Assembly (NCBI GenBank): GCA_001940825.1
Contig: MSGT01000026.1
Location: forward strand, 1-63,376
DNA from: Sphaerochaeta sp. Phil3
Lineage (GTDB): Bacteria > Spirochaetota > Spirochaetia > Sphaerochaetales > Sphaerochaetaceae
Length of the DNA: 63,376 nt
Reading direction: 5' to 3'
The position numbers and the translations under genes are program-made. Shown piece after piece: positions 10,526-18,797 of the stretch (its first letter is position 1; the number at the start of each line of letters is the position of its first letter). The notes beneath the pieces are model-generated. The model was not told the DNA's origin and searched no databases. It was given only the letters and a program-made list of their open reading frames with translations.

Positions 10526-10696
10526 ACATTCCCTTCTTTATTCAAAGACTCTCCCCATAGAGGGATGTTAACCTCAATTGTCTTGAGAAGCTTTCAAGTC
10601 CCGATTGTATCAGATGCCATTTGCATCCTCAATCCCTTTGTATCATATGCCGAACACACGCCTTTGTCGTTGTTTTGGAGTCCTTTACAGGCTTTC

Positions 10697-10757
10697 GTGG
10701 CGGTTGTGGCTCTTGTGGCGGTTATGGCGGTTGTGGCCCTTGAAGACGGTTGAATCT
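10697..10757. repeat. 9-nt tandem repeat GTGGCNNTT
   Basis: Five 9-mers run in register (GTGGCGGTT, GTGGCTCTT, GTGGCGGTT, ATGGCGGTT, GTGGCCCTT). They end in GAAGACGGTTGAATCTCC, which resembles the tract at 292-332. Positions 6-7 vary while the rest is nearly fixed. It lies in the 870-bp gap between the CapD-like gene and serC, which holds no recognisable gene. Confidence 0.75.
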
Positions 10758-10807
10758 CCAGAACTGCAGCATTTCAGCATCTCACGGAGCTTTTGCACAT
10801 ACAGTTT

Positions 10808-10896
10808 TGATGCGTCCTAATGCGCCATAGTCCACCGTGATGCGCCTTGGTACGCCCTAGTGCGCCATACTCCGCCCTTCAACGCCACACAACGCC
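10808..10896. repeat. 10-nt tandem repeat ending in CGCC
   Basis: Nine consecutive units of 10 nt (one of 9) end in CGCC or a close variant: TGATGCGTCC, TAATGCGCC, ATAGTCCACC, GTGATGCGCC, TTGGTACGCC, CTAGTGCGCC, ATACTCCGCC, CTTCAACGCC, ACACAACGCC. The first five bases of each unit vary freely. The tract directly precedes structured array A. Confidence 0.8.
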
Positions 10897-10924
10897 AAAG
10901 ATCCTCCGCAACAATGCACTCAAA

Positions 10925-11250
10925 GGCCAAGAAACCCTTCGTAGGTATTCGTGATGCAGTACAAGGAAGAAAGGCACAGACAGTACTATCTGTACGGCTG
11001 TGCCTGAACTGACGAGGTAATGCGCACGAAGACCAAGAAGTCCTTCGCAGGTATTCGTAGTGGGATACTAGAAGCAAGACATGGGACAGTGCTGTCTGCA
11101 CGGCCCATGTCGCTGCGACAACGTAGACCACACGAAGACCAAGAAGTCCTTCGCAGGTATTTTGGCGCAGCTACAAGGAAGGGAACAAGGGGCAGTACTT
11201 GCTGTACGACCCGAGTGAACCAACGCAGTAGATGACCAAAAGACCAAGAA
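10925..11250 (-). repeat. Structured repeat array A, three units
   Basis: Three units start at 10925, 11031 and 11137, each 105-106 nt (plus-strand description). Each has the linker GACCAAGAAG, a small hairpin P3 (CCT, loop TCGC or TCGT, AGG), an outer helix P1 and an inner hairpin P2. P1 arms: TTCGTGaTGCA/TGCGCACGAA (10948-10958, 11021-11030); TTCGTaGTGG/CCACACGAA (11054-11063, 11128-11136); TTTTGG/CCAAAA (11160-11165, 11236-11241). P2 outer arms: GGCACAG/CTGTGCC, GACATGGG/CCCATGTC, GGG/CCC. Each P2 then has an NCA/GR internal loop, a GTAC or GTGC inner stem and a 5-nt loop. The array lies behind serC (stop at 11394). Confidence 0.8.
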
Positions 11251-11339
11251 GAAAAAAGACCATTGCGTGGCCCTTCCCTTTAAAAGAGACGAGCCCCGCA
11301 ACAGCCTGGGTGGTTACTTTTGAAAACCGAACCTTGGAA

Positions 11340-11376
11340 AGGCGGGATACAAGCCAAATCGGCGAAGACCCCGCCT
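11340..11376 (-). terminator. Possible serC terminator hairpin
   Basis: On the minus strand AGGCGGG pairs with CCCGCCT around a 23-nt loop, followed by TTCC. The T-run is short. It starts 18 nt after the serC stop and precedes array A. Confidence 0.35.
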
Positions 11377-11393
11377 CAAAAACCAGTGTCCGA

Positions 11394-12482
11394 TTATTTG
11401 TTGTGCTTTGCCTCGAAATCCTTGAGGAAGTTGACAAGAGCCTCGACGCCTTCCTTTGGCATTGCATTGTAGATGGAAGCCCTGAGGCCGCCAACGGACT
11501 TGTGACCCTTGAGGTTGTCGTAGCCGGCCGCTTTGGTTGCAGCGACGACTTCAGCATCAAGCTCAGCGCTATCGGTGACGAAAGGAACGTTCATGAGTGA
11601 GCGGTCCTTTGCAACGACCGTACCCTTGAACATCTTGGAGGAGTCGAGGAAGTCATAGAAGACCTTTGCCTTGTCCTCGTTGATCTTTGCCATAGCTTCA
11701 AGGCCGCCAAGGTTCTTGAGGTACTTGAAGACCTTGCCGCAACAGTAGATGGCCCAGCAGTTTGGAGTGTTGTACATGCTTCCGTTATCAGCGTGAGTCT
11801 TGTACTGGAGGTAGATTGGAAGATCCGTAAGATCGTCTCTGATGAGGTCTTCGCGGATGATCACGACGACCATTCCTGCAGGACCAACGTTCTTCTGGAC
11901 GCCGGCATAGATGAGACCGTAGTCGGAGACGTTGCATGGTCTTGAAAGGAACATGGAGGACTGGTCGGAGACAAGGACGTGGCCCTTTGTATTTGGAAGT
12001 GTATGCCATGTGGAACCATGGATGGTCTCGTTCTCGCAGATATAGACGTAGTCGGTATCCTCTGGGATGTCGAGGTCGGAGCAATCTGGAATGTATGTGT
12101 AGTTCTTGTCCTTTGAGGATGCAGCCACGATGACATCCCCAACCTTCTTTGCCTCTGCAATGGCTTTCTTGGACCAAGCACCGGTCTCGATATAGACAGC
12201 CTTGCCATTCTTCATGAGGTTCATTGGAATCATCGAGAACTGAAGGGTCGCTCCACCCTGGATGAAGAGGACTTTGTAGTTGTCTGGGATGCCCATGAGG
12301 TCTCTGAGATCCTTCTCTGCATCGTCGATGATCTGCTGATAGACCTTTGAGCGGTGGCTCATCTCCATTACACACATTCCGCTTCCGCGGTAGTTCATCA
12401 TCTCGTCGCGAATCTCTTCAAGGACAGGCTCCGGCATCATAGCAGGACCAGCTGAGAAATTGAAAGTGCGTCCGTATTTCAT
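11394..12482 (-). CDS. serC: Phosphoserine aminotransferase
   Basis: 362 residues, a PLP-dependent class V aminotransferase. It transaminates 3-phosphohydroxypyruvate with glutamate to give phosphoserine (serine and vitamin B6 routes). The N-terminus RTFNFSAGPAMMPEPVLEE is the SerC signature; FIQGGATLQFSMIPMNLM and the GLIYAGVQKNVGPAG block with the PLP-binding lysine follow. The start at 12482 is set by GGGAGG 8 nt upstream; the 43 codons further upstream lack family similarity. It is a single gene, divergent from the MATE exporter. Confidence 0.97.
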   Translation of the reverse strand: MKYGRTFNFSAGPAMMPEPVLEEIRDEMMNYRGSGMCVMEMSHRSKVYQQIIDDAEKDLRDLMGIPDNYKVLFIQGGATLQFSMIPMNLMKNGKAVYIETGAWSKKAIAEAKKVGDVIVAASSKDKNYTYIPDCSDLDIPEDTDYVYICENETIHGSTWHTLPNTKGHVLVSDQSSMFLSRPCNVSDYGLIYAGVQKNVGPAGMVVVIIREDLIRDDLTDLPIYLQYKTHADNGSMYNTPNCWAIYCCGKVFKYLKNLGGLEAMAKINEDKAKVFYDFLDSSKMFKGTVVAKDRSLMNVPFVTDSAELDAEVVAATKAAGYDNLKGHKSVGGLRASIYNAMPKEGVEALVNFLKDFEAKHNK

Positions 12483-12676
12483 AAAACAATCCTCCCATTG
12501 TTCTTCTTTTTGTTCTTCGTTTTCGCTTCTGCTTGGGGTTTGTTTCAAAAGCAAAGCATACAGTCTTAAGCCTACTACACAACGCAACAGAATGCAACAA
12601 CAATTTACCATCGGTTTACATTTGGAAACCTATCTGTTAGCATGGTTTCAAGAAGGGATTTCAAGGAAAAGGGCCT

Positions 12677-14092
12677 ATGGAAAAACAAGAGGAAAGCAGA
12701 CTTCAAGGCATAAGATCCAGATTGCTCGCGAGGGGAAAGACAGAGGTCGATATGACACGTGGGGGCATTGTGGCGCTGCTTCTCAACTTTGCGGCACCCC
12801 TTCTTCTTGGCAACATCTTCCAGCAGCTGTACAACACGGTGGATACATGGGTCGTTGGCAACTACGTGGGAAAGAACGCATTCTCCGCAGTTGGCACGCT
12901 CAGTCCCATCATCAACACGATCATAGGGTTCTTCATTGGATTCTCCAACGGCGCATGCGTGATAATCTCAAGGCACTTTGGAGCGGGAGACAAGGAGAAG
13001 GTCCAACGGTCCGTGCACACATTCGTAGCCGTAACGCTCATACTATGCGTAGTGTTCACAATCCTTGGAATCGCACTCACACCGCTCATGCTGGACCTGA
13101 TAAAATCGCCCGCCGAGGTCCGCAGCGAGCAATACACCTACCTATCAATCTACTTTGCAGGTGTGACGGGACTTCTTTTGTACAACATGGGGTCCGCCAT
13201 ACTGCGCGCCGTAGGCAACTCCGTCTACCCGTTCCTGTTCCTTGTCGTGTCAGCCCTACTTAACACCGCAATGGACCTCGTCTTTGTGATAGCCTTCGAT
13301 ATGGGGACCGCCGGCGTGGCATACGCAACCATCGCGGCGCAGCTGGTATCCGCCATACTTGTAATGGCCATGCTCTTCAAGACCGATTCCTCTGTGCGTG
13401 TCCGTTTGAAGTCACTCCACATAGACAAGAGCATCCTAGGAGGAATCTTCAGGATTGGACTTCCTGCAGCCCTGCAAATGTCAGTCACAGCGTTCTCGAA
13501 CATCTTCGTGCAGTCATACATAAACTTCTTCGGTTCAGACTGCATGGGAGGCTGGACAGCATACTCGAAGATCGACCAGCTGCTGTTCCTCCCAATGAAC
13601 TCCCTGTCCCTTGCAACACAGACCTTCGTAGGCCAGAACCTTGGCAGAAAGCTTACAGACAGAACCCGTCGAGGTGTAAGGACATCCCTGACGATGTCCA
13701 TGCTCTGCACCGCAGTGCTGATAATCCCAGTGGTTGCATTCGCACCTTCCCTAGTACGTTTCTTCATAGACGAAAGCGAAGCCGGCGTCATCCACTATGG
13801 CACACTGTTCCTTAGGATGATATCACCTTTCTACGTAATGTGCTGTCTCAACCAAATATACGGCGGAGCCCTGCGTGGTGCAGGAGAGGCAAAGGTCTCC
13901 ATGGTCATAATGCTTGGCTCGTTCGTCCTCTTCAGACAGATCTATTTGTTTGTGGTTTCAAACTATGTCAGCAACACGGTCGTTGCCATTTCACTGGGCT
14001 ACCCATTTGGCTGGCTGTTGTGCAGCATCCTCATGCTGGTGTTCTACAAACGCATCTTCAAAGACGAACGGCTGTTGAAAGAGAAAATATAG
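12677..14092 (+). CDS. MATE family multidrug/metabolite exporter
   Basis: 471 residues with twelve predicted hydrophobic helices. The MATE pattern shows in NFAAPLLLGNIFQQLYNTVDTWVVG in helix 1 and its internal duplicate (GIFRIGLPAALQMSVTAFSN) near residue 255. The family expels drugs or metabolites in exchange for Na+ or H+; the substrate is unknown. The start at 12677 has GGAAAAGG in front. A second MATE gene of different sequence lies at 36708-38096. The 740 bp downstream hold only repeats. Confidence 0.92.
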   Translation: MEKQEESRLQGIRSRLLARGKTEVDMTRGGIVALLLNFAAPLLLGNIFQQLYNTVDTWVVGNYVGKNAFSAVGTLSPIINTIIGFFIGFSNGACVIISRHFGAGDKEKVQRSVHTFVAVTLILCVVFTILGIALTPLMLDLIKSPAEVRSEQYTYLSIYFAGVTGLLLYNMGSAILRAVGNSVYPFLFLVVSALLNTAMDLVFVIAFDMGTAGVAYATIAAQLVSAILVMAMLFKTDSSVRVRLKSLHIDKSILGGIFRIGLPAALQMSVTAFSNIFVQSYINFFGSDCMGGWTAYSKIDQLLFLPMNSLSLATQTFVGQNLGRKLTDRTRRGVRTSLTMSMLCTAVLIIPVVAFAPSLVRFFIDESEAGVIHYGTLFLRMISPFYVMCCLNQIYGGALRGAGEAKVSMVIMLGSFVLFRQIYLFVVSNYVSNTVVAISLGYPFGWLLCSILMLVFYKRIFKDERLLKEKI

Positions 14093-14117
14093 GCTGCACA
14101 TCCTGCCCGTCCCACCG

Positions 14118-14207
14118 CTCTGGGCAGTCTAGCCTTTCCAGACACTCTAGCCACTCTGGGCGAACTAGACGCTCCAGCCAGTCCAGCCAATCTAAAACGG
14201 TCTAAAC
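14118..14207. repeat. 9-nt tandem repeat, ten units
   Basis: Ten 9-mers are in strict register, among them CTCTGGGCA, GTCTAGCCT, CTCTAGCCA, CTCTGGGCG, CTCCAGCCA and GTCCAGCCA. The core resembles the TGGGC units flanking the transposase at 59 kb. Confidence 0.7.
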
Positions 14208-14227
14208 TTTGTGTCTTTTGGGACACT

Positions 14228-14325
14228 CAGGTGCGGTCAGGTACCATCAGGTACAGATTCAACCATGCTCATATCACTCACAATGCTTACCAACCCACCA
14301 TACTCACCAAGCTCACCATCGCTAC
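14228..14325. repeat. 10-nt CAGGTACCAT repeats and 9-nt CTCAC repeats
   Basis: CAGGTGCGGT, CAGGTACCAT and CAGGTACAG (14228-14256) are 10-nt units shared with 18664-18717. From 14272 to 14325 six 9-mers follow, most of them carrying CAC or CTCAC cores: TATCACTCA, CAATGCTTA, CCAACCCAC, CATACTCAC, CAAGCTCAC, CATCGCTAC. Confidence 0.65.
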
Positions 14326-14484
14326 AAAACGCTGACAATTTCCAAACGAAAGTCCCAAAACAGTGCGTTTTGGTGCGTGCAGTCCGTGAAGTGAGTGTGC
14401 AGTGCGTGATGTTCGAAATGAGCAAGACATCCCCGCAATACAAGAAGGGTTATATCCTCATAGTCGATTAAAGCGTATCAGCAG

Positions 14485-14529
14485 GCGTAGTGAGAGTAGT
14501 AAGCGTAATGAGCATAGTAAGTTTAGTGC
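14485..14529. repeat. 9-nt tandem repeat GCRTARTRA
   Basis: Five units: GCGTAGTGA, GAGTAGTAA, GCGTAATGA, GCATAGTAA, GTTTAGTGC. Its reverse complement resembles the 14272-14325 tract, so the two form a loose inverted pair. The last unit runs into array B. Confidence 0.65.
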
Positions 14530-14540
14530 ACGAAACAAAA

Positions 14541-14822
14541 AAGGACATAGACAGTACTTGCTGTACGGCCGTGCTCGAACTGACAAAGTAATGCGTTCAA
14601 AGACCAAGGATGGCTCCGTTCGACGGGATTTGAGGCGAGGACAAGGAGGAAGAACAGCGACAGTATTTGCAATACGGCGCTGTTCGAACCGACAAAGTTA
14701 TGGCCTCAAAGCCCTAGGAGGGTTCCGTTCGACGGAGATTGGGGCGTATTCGAGGAGACAGCGAAGGATAGTACTAGCTGTACAGCCTGAGCGTAACGAC
14801 GAAGAAGACGCCTCAAGATCCT
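14541..14822 (-). repeat. Structured repeat array B
   Basis: One partial and two full units. The first has only a clear P2 hairpin (CATAG/CCGTG around ACA, GTAC, TTGCT, GTAC, GG at 14546-14573). Unit 2: P3 CCG-TTCGA-CGG, P1 TTTGAGGC/GCCTCAAA (14629-14636, 14703-14710), P2 GAACAGCG/CGCTGTTC (14652-14659, 14678-14685) enclosing ACA/GG and GTAT/ATAC. Unit 3: P3 TCCG-TTCGA-CGGA, P1 TTGGGGCGT/ACGCCTCAA (14739-14747, 14808-14816), P2 AGG/CCT enclosing ATA/AG and GTAC/GTAC. It ends 9 bp before the mglC stop. A plus-strand ORF reads through but has no family similarity. Confidence 0.8.
14590..14821. repeat. 232-bp direct repeat, left copy (flanks mgl operon)
   Basis: Bases 14590-14821 recur at 18798-19029 at a constant offset of 4208 with only about two differences (for example CTCCG versus CCCCG in P3, GCAAT versus GCGAT in P2). 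Both copies have the same orientation and bracket the complete mglBAC operon. Confidence 0.9.
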
Positions 14823-14830
14823 AGAACAGG

Positions 14831-15844
14831 TTATTTTTTGGCGATGTATTTGCGAATATCAAGTGCCACGGCAACAACTATGACAAGTCCTTGTGCAATA
14901 TAGTTGTAGTATGGGTTGACGCCAAGGAACTGAAGAATAATCTTTAGAACCTCAAAGACAAGTACTCCTACAAGAATGCCAGGAACAGTGCCTATTCCAC
15001 CAGTAGTCGAAACACCACCAATGGTACATCCTGCTATAGCTTCAAGCTCGTAGCCTTGTCCCATCGAAGCAGCGGCTCCTCCAGACTTCGCAGCCAGAAG
15101 ATATCCGGCAAAAGCATACATGAGACCTGCAACGGTATAGATCCTAATGATCTCACGGCCAGTGTTTACACCGGAAACCTCTGCGGCGACTTCGTTTCCT
15201 CCTATGGCATACATATACTTGCCATGGGTTGTCTTGTTGTAGATGAACCAGAACAGCGCCCCAAACGCAATGGCGACAATGAGGAGGTACGGAATGTTGA
15301 AACTACGTACATTGCCTATGCGTCCAGTTATGAGGTTTATGTACGGCTTTTGGAAACCGCCAATAGGCTGTGCGTCTGTGAATATAAGACTTATCCCGTA
15401 GATTATCGTCTGCGTTCCAAGCGTAGCAATGAAGGGAGGGACCTTCAACTTTGAAATGATGAGACCATTCACGATTCCAAACACCGCCCCAGCGGCAAGG
15501 ACTATCAAAAGGACAACGAACATGTTCATCTCAGGGATGTTCTTATAAAGTCGTCCAGTATAATCCCCCCTTTGGACAAGCACTCCTGCAAGGCAGGCTG
15601 CAAATCCCACTTGCCGTCCTGCGGAAAGATCCGTTCCTTTCGTTATGAGACAACCTGAAACACCTATTGCAATTAGAAACCTTATTGCAGTGTTGCTCAC
15701 AAGATTTCCAAAGTTGCCCCATGAGAAGAAGTTGTCAACAGAGAATCCTACTACAATGGATGCAACTATAAGAAGAACAACTATTGGATTGGCTTTCACC
15801 AAAGCCCAGAATTTATCTAAAAAAACTTTTTTTCTCAACTCCAT
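14831..15844 (-). CDS. mglC: Sugar ABC transporter permease, MglC type
   Basis: 337 residues of the RbsC/MglC BPD_transp_2 family. About nine hydrophobic segments are present, with the family motif AIAGCTIGGVSTTGGIGTV near residue 278. It forms the membrane channel of a galactose/methyl-galactoside-type importer with MglA and MglB. The N-terminus MELRKKVFLDKFWALVKANP fits the MglC subgroup, but the sugar is inferred. It is 19 bp after mglA. The structured repeat array starts 9 bp past its stop, so no separate terminator is seen. Confidence 0.93.
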   Translation of the reverse strand: MELRKKVFLDKFWALVKANPIVVLLIVASIVVGFSVDNFFSWGNFGNLVSNTAIRFLIAIGVSGCLITKGTDLSAGRQVGFAACLAGVLVQRGDYTGRLYKNIPEMNMFVVLLIVLAAGAVFGIVNGLIISKLKVPPFIATLGTQTIIYGISLIFTDAQPIGGFQKPYINLITGRIGNVRSFNIPYLLIVAIAFGALFWFIYNKTTHGKYMYAIGGNEVAAEVSGVNTGREIIRIYTVAGLMYAFAGYLLAAKSGGAAASMGQGYELEAIAGCTIGGVSTTGGIGTVPGILVGVLVFEVLKIILQFLGVNPYYNYIAQGLVIVVAVALDIRKYIAKK

Positions 15845-15863
15845 ACAAGGAACTCCCTAAAGA

Positions 15864-17387
15864 CTATTTATGATCGAACTGAGTGGCATAAGTCATTATG
15901 GCTTCCTGGGTGGCGTTTGCCCCCTCTACGAAACCTGTTACTTTGCCATCGCACATGACCATGATGCGGTCTGACATGCCTATGAGCTCACCCATTTCAC
16001 TTGAAATCATGATTATGCTCTTGCCCTGCTTTGCAAGGTCAGCGATTATGCAATAGATTTCATATTTCGCACCAACATCGATGCCTCTTGTGGGTTCATC
16101 CAGGATTAGAACATCCGGGTCGTTGGCAAGCCAGCGCCCAACAAGAACCTTTTGTTGATTTCCACCTGAAAGGCTTTTTATCAACGTCTTACCTGAAGGC
16201 GTTTTTATGTTCATTTTATGAACATTTTCATCAACAAGTTCATCTATCCTACGGAGATCCAACGTTATGCCGTTCTTCAAATAAGTATAGTGTTTCAAGG
16301 CGGCAATCGAGATGTTGTCGGACACCGGCAGAACTCCCATAATGCCAGAACCTCGTCTGTCCTCTGTGAGCATCGCGATGCCTTGGTCTATTGCATCTTT
16401 TGGCCTGTTAACTACAATCTCCTTTCCTTTGTACCTTATCGTTCCAGAGACATGGCTTCTGACTCCAAACAAACCTTCCATAAGTTCTGTTCTCTGCGCT
16501 CCTACAAGCCCTCCTACGCCAAGGATCTCCCCCTTGCGAAGAGCAAACGAAACATTTCTGAAGCTTTTGGGGTTTATTGAAGTAAAATCCTCCACTTCGA
16601 ACACGACCTCTCCTGGGACATTCTCTCTCTTTGGATATAGATTGGAAAGCTCCCTTCCCACCATTTTCGTTATTATCACATCGGTCGTAAGCTCGTTTGC
16701 AGGCCAAGTTCCAATGTACTTTCCATCACGCATAATGGACACATCATCGCTTATACGTAGAATTTCATCCATCTTGTGCGATATATAGACTATCGCAACA
16801 CCTTCAGCTTTAAGATCCTCCACGATTCTGAAAAGCGCTTCAACTTCGTTCTGCGTGAGGGAAGAGGTTGGTTCGTCAAGAATCAGCACCCTGCAGTTTG
16901 CGGAAACCGCCTTGGCTATTTCCACTGACTGCATCTGAGATACGCTTAGATTCCCAACCTTCTCCCTTGGATCAAAATCCATCCTGACCTTTTTCAGAAG
17001 AGCTGTAGTATCATCGTACATTTTCTTGTGATCCACCATAGGAATGAATCCAAGAGCCTTCTTCATTGGATATCGGCCAAGAAATATGTTCTCCCCTATA
17101 GTTCTTGCAGGTATGGGCTGCAGTTCCTGGTGAACCATCGCAATCCCTTTCATAAGAGCTTCCATTGGGTCTTTGATTTCTGTTCTGACACCATCGATAA
17201 GAATCTCACCCTCGTCCATCTTGTATATTCCAAACATACATTTCATAAGGGTGGATTTCCCTGCTCCGTTCTCACCCATCAAGGCATGAACCTTTCCAGG
17301 ACGAAGCCTAAGCTGAGCATTATCCAAAGCCTTTACGCCTGGAAAAGACTTGCTTACATCACGCATTTCAAGAAGGAATTCCGACAT
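15864..17387 (-). CDS. mglA: Sugar ABC transporter ATP-binding protein, MglA type
   Basis: 507 residues with two fused ABC domains. The first has Walker A GENGAGKST, signature LSVSQMQSVEIAKA and Walker B RVLILDEPTSSL. The second has a degenerate Walker A region (GGLVGAQRTELMEGL) as usual in this family, signature LSGGNQQKVLVGRWL and Walker B DVLILDEPTRGID. It powers sugar import with MglB and MglC. The start is at 17387 (MSEFLLEMRDVSK) with GAGG just upstream; the longer frame to 17456 crosses the intergenic hairpin. Confidence 0.95.
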   Translation of the reverse strand: MSEFLLEMRDVSKSFPGVKALDNAQLRLRPGKVHALMGENGAGKSTLMKCMFGIYKMDEGEILIDGVRTEIKDPMEALMKGIAMVHQELQPIPARTIGENIFLGRYPMKKALGFIPMVDHKKMYDDTTALLKKVRMDFDPREKVGNLSVSQMQSVEIAKAVSANCRVLILDEPTSSLTQNEVEALFRIVEDLKAEGVAIVYISHKMDEILRISDDVSIMRDGKYIGTWPANELTTDVIITKMVGRELSNLYPKRENVPGEVVFEVEDFTSINPKSFRNVSFALRKGEILGVGGLVGAQRTELMEGLFGVRSHVSGTIRYKGKEIVVNRPKDAIDQGIAMLTEDRRGSGIMGVLPVSDNISIAALKHYTYLKNGITLDLRRIDELVDENVHKMNIKTPSGKTLIKSLSGGNQQKVLVGRWLANDPDVLILDEPTRGIDVGAKYEIYCIIADLAKQGKSIIMISSEMGELIGMSDRIMVMCDGKVTGFVEGANATQEAIMTYATQFDHK

Positions 17388-17418
17388 ATCCTCAAAACTC
17401 CCAACAAAATCCACGGAA

Positions 17419-17443
17419 GCGGGCAAGTTGAACACTCGCCCGC
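17419..17443 (-). promoter_or_regulatory. Hairpin between mglB and mglA
   Basis: GCGGGC with three more weaker pairs forms a stem with GCCCGC (arms within 17419-17443) in the 89-bp mglB-mglA gap. There is no T-run. Hairpins in this position commonly protect the binding-protein mRNA 3' end and let mglB be made in excess of mglA/mglC; here that is inferred from position. Confidence 0.5.
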
Positions 17444-17476
17444 CTCCAACAAACAATCTAAAGAGACGAAACCAAC

Positions 17477-18478
17477 TTACTTGACCATTACGTAATCAAC
17501 CCAATAGTAGTTGTCTATCTTTTCTCCTTTGAGAAGCATTACTGTAACGTCTACGGCCTTATGAGACTGTCCAATGTGGTCGTTGAGAACGGTACCTGTC
17601 ATTGTTCCGTTCTTTACCATCTCCTGGCACTCCTCAAGAGCATCGACACCAACGAGGTATATGTCCTTGCCAACAGTTCTTCCTGCAGCCTGGATTGCAG
17701 CCGCAGCTCCAATTGCCATGGCATCGTTGTTGCAGAACACCACTTCCACCTTGTTTCCAAACTTGGCAAGGTCGTTGGCGCAAATCTCCTGGCCTCTAGC
17801 AAGCTGCCAGTTTCCAACCTGATCATCGAGACACTCAACCTTGTATCCAGCATCTGTCAGGTACTTGATTGAGAACTGGGTCCTGTACTGTGCATCGATG
17901 TTTTCAGGGTCGCCTTCGATCATGATGTAGGAAATCACTCCATCGCCGTTTATATCACCATGGTTTGGAAGCTCTGCAATGATTCTTCCTTGGAACGAAC
18001 CGGACTGCCTAGCATCGGCTCCAACATAGCACACCTGAGGATTGGCAAGGATCCCCTCGTAGGCTTCGTCAAGAGTGTTGCCGTTTGCATCATATGCAAG
18101 AGGTTCTCTGTTTATAAGAACACATGGGATTCCAGCTGCGACAATCTTGTCTATCACGGCATCTGCAGATGATGTCTGCACAAGGTTGAGTATGATTGCA
18201 TCCACTCCCTGTGCAATAAAGGCATCGATCTGGTTCGTCTGTTCTGCCATATCGTTCTTTCCATCGGCGAACGTAAGATTGTACTTGACGCTGTCTGTTT
18301 CAAGCGTTCCAAAATAATTGGCGATTTCGTTTCTGTAAAGCGTCATGAAGTTGTCATCGAACGTATAGATTGCGACTCCAACCTTGTAGGTCTTGACCCC
18401 CTGTTCCCCAGCACCCTGAGCAAAGACCGCCGTTAGGGCAACAAGAGCTACAACGAATACAACAAATAGTTTTTTCAT
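17477..18478 (-). CDS. mglB: Periplasmic sugar-binding protein, MglB type
   Basis: 333 residues. The signal peptide is KKLFVVFVVALVALTAVFA with a likely cut after AFA and no lipobox cysteine, so the protein is probably soluble in the periplasm. The Peripla_BP_4 fold follows: YKVGVAIYTFDDNFMTLYRN at the start, then FCNNDAMAIGAAAAIQAAG and DIYLVGVDALEECQ. It captures galactose or a related sugar for MglA/MglC. The start at 18478 has AAGGAG 7 nt upstream. As the first gene of the operon it should carry the promoter in the 18480-18600 AT-rich leader, where GTTGCA occurs twice. Confidence 0.95.
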   Translation of the reverse strand: MKKLFVVFVVALVALTAVFAQGAGEQGVKTYKVGVAIYTFDDNFMTLYRNEIANYFGTLETDSVKYNLTFADGKNDMAEQTNQIDAFIAQGVDAIILNLVQTSSADAVIDKIVAAGIPCVLINREPLAYDANGNTLDEAYEGILANPQVCYVGADARQSGSFQGRIIAELPNHGDINGDGVISYIMIEGDPENIDAQYRTQFSIKYLTDAGYKVECLDDQVGNWQLARGQEICANDLAKFGNKVEVVFCNNDAMAIGAAAAIQAAGRTVGKDIYLVGVDALEECQEMVKNGTMTGTVLNDHIGQSHKAVDVTVMLLKGEKIDNYYWVDYVMVK

Positions 18479-18663
18479 ACGATTTCTCCTTTTTCTAAGC
18501 ATAAACGTCTCGCTGACGTCATTAACAGTCTAAACGCTGAAAAGAGAGTTGTAAACAAAAATTAATGCAACACTTTGCAACACAAAGATTTACTAAACAT
18601 AACTGATATATCACTTCGAACAGACGAAAACAGAAACTTCTAGACTGGAAGCTGTTGGACTCT

Positions 18664-18717
18664 CAGGTACCATCAGGTACTCACAGGTACTATCAGGCAC
18701 GCTCTAGAGCGCTCTAG
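18664..18717. repeat. 10-nt tandem repeat CAGGTACNNT
   Basis: CAGGTACCAT, CAGGTACTCA, CAGGTACTAT, CAGGCACGCT and CTAGAGCGCT run in register. It shares units with 14228-14256. It lies in the 320-bp gap before mglB together with the 18726-18750 element. Confidence 0.75.
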
Positions 18718-18725
18718 TTCCTCCA

Positions 18726-18750
18726 CAATTCAACGGTATTCAACAGCCCC
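18726..18750. repeat. Inverted copy of the 308-332 element
   Basis: The reverse complement of these 25 bases equals 308-332 with a single change (AATACC versus AAGACC). It supports a dispersed, REP-like family in this genome. Confidence 0.7.
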
Positions 18751-18797
18751 AAACGCCCAATAAGACCAACGAATGAGACTGCTCACACTGATGCAGC

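Noticed and set aside
10925-11250. CRISPR or TIGR-type guide array
   Set aside because: Units are about 105 nt with paired, self-complementary variable arms rather than independent spacers, and no cas or tas gene is in the window.
14402-14824. 140-residue plus-strand ORF across array B, and its twin at 18799-19221
   Set aside because: The reading frame survives only because units are about 105 nt. The protein is Arg-rich with no family similarity and conflicts with the compensatory helix changes. The 18799-19221 frame also overlaps ridA antisense.
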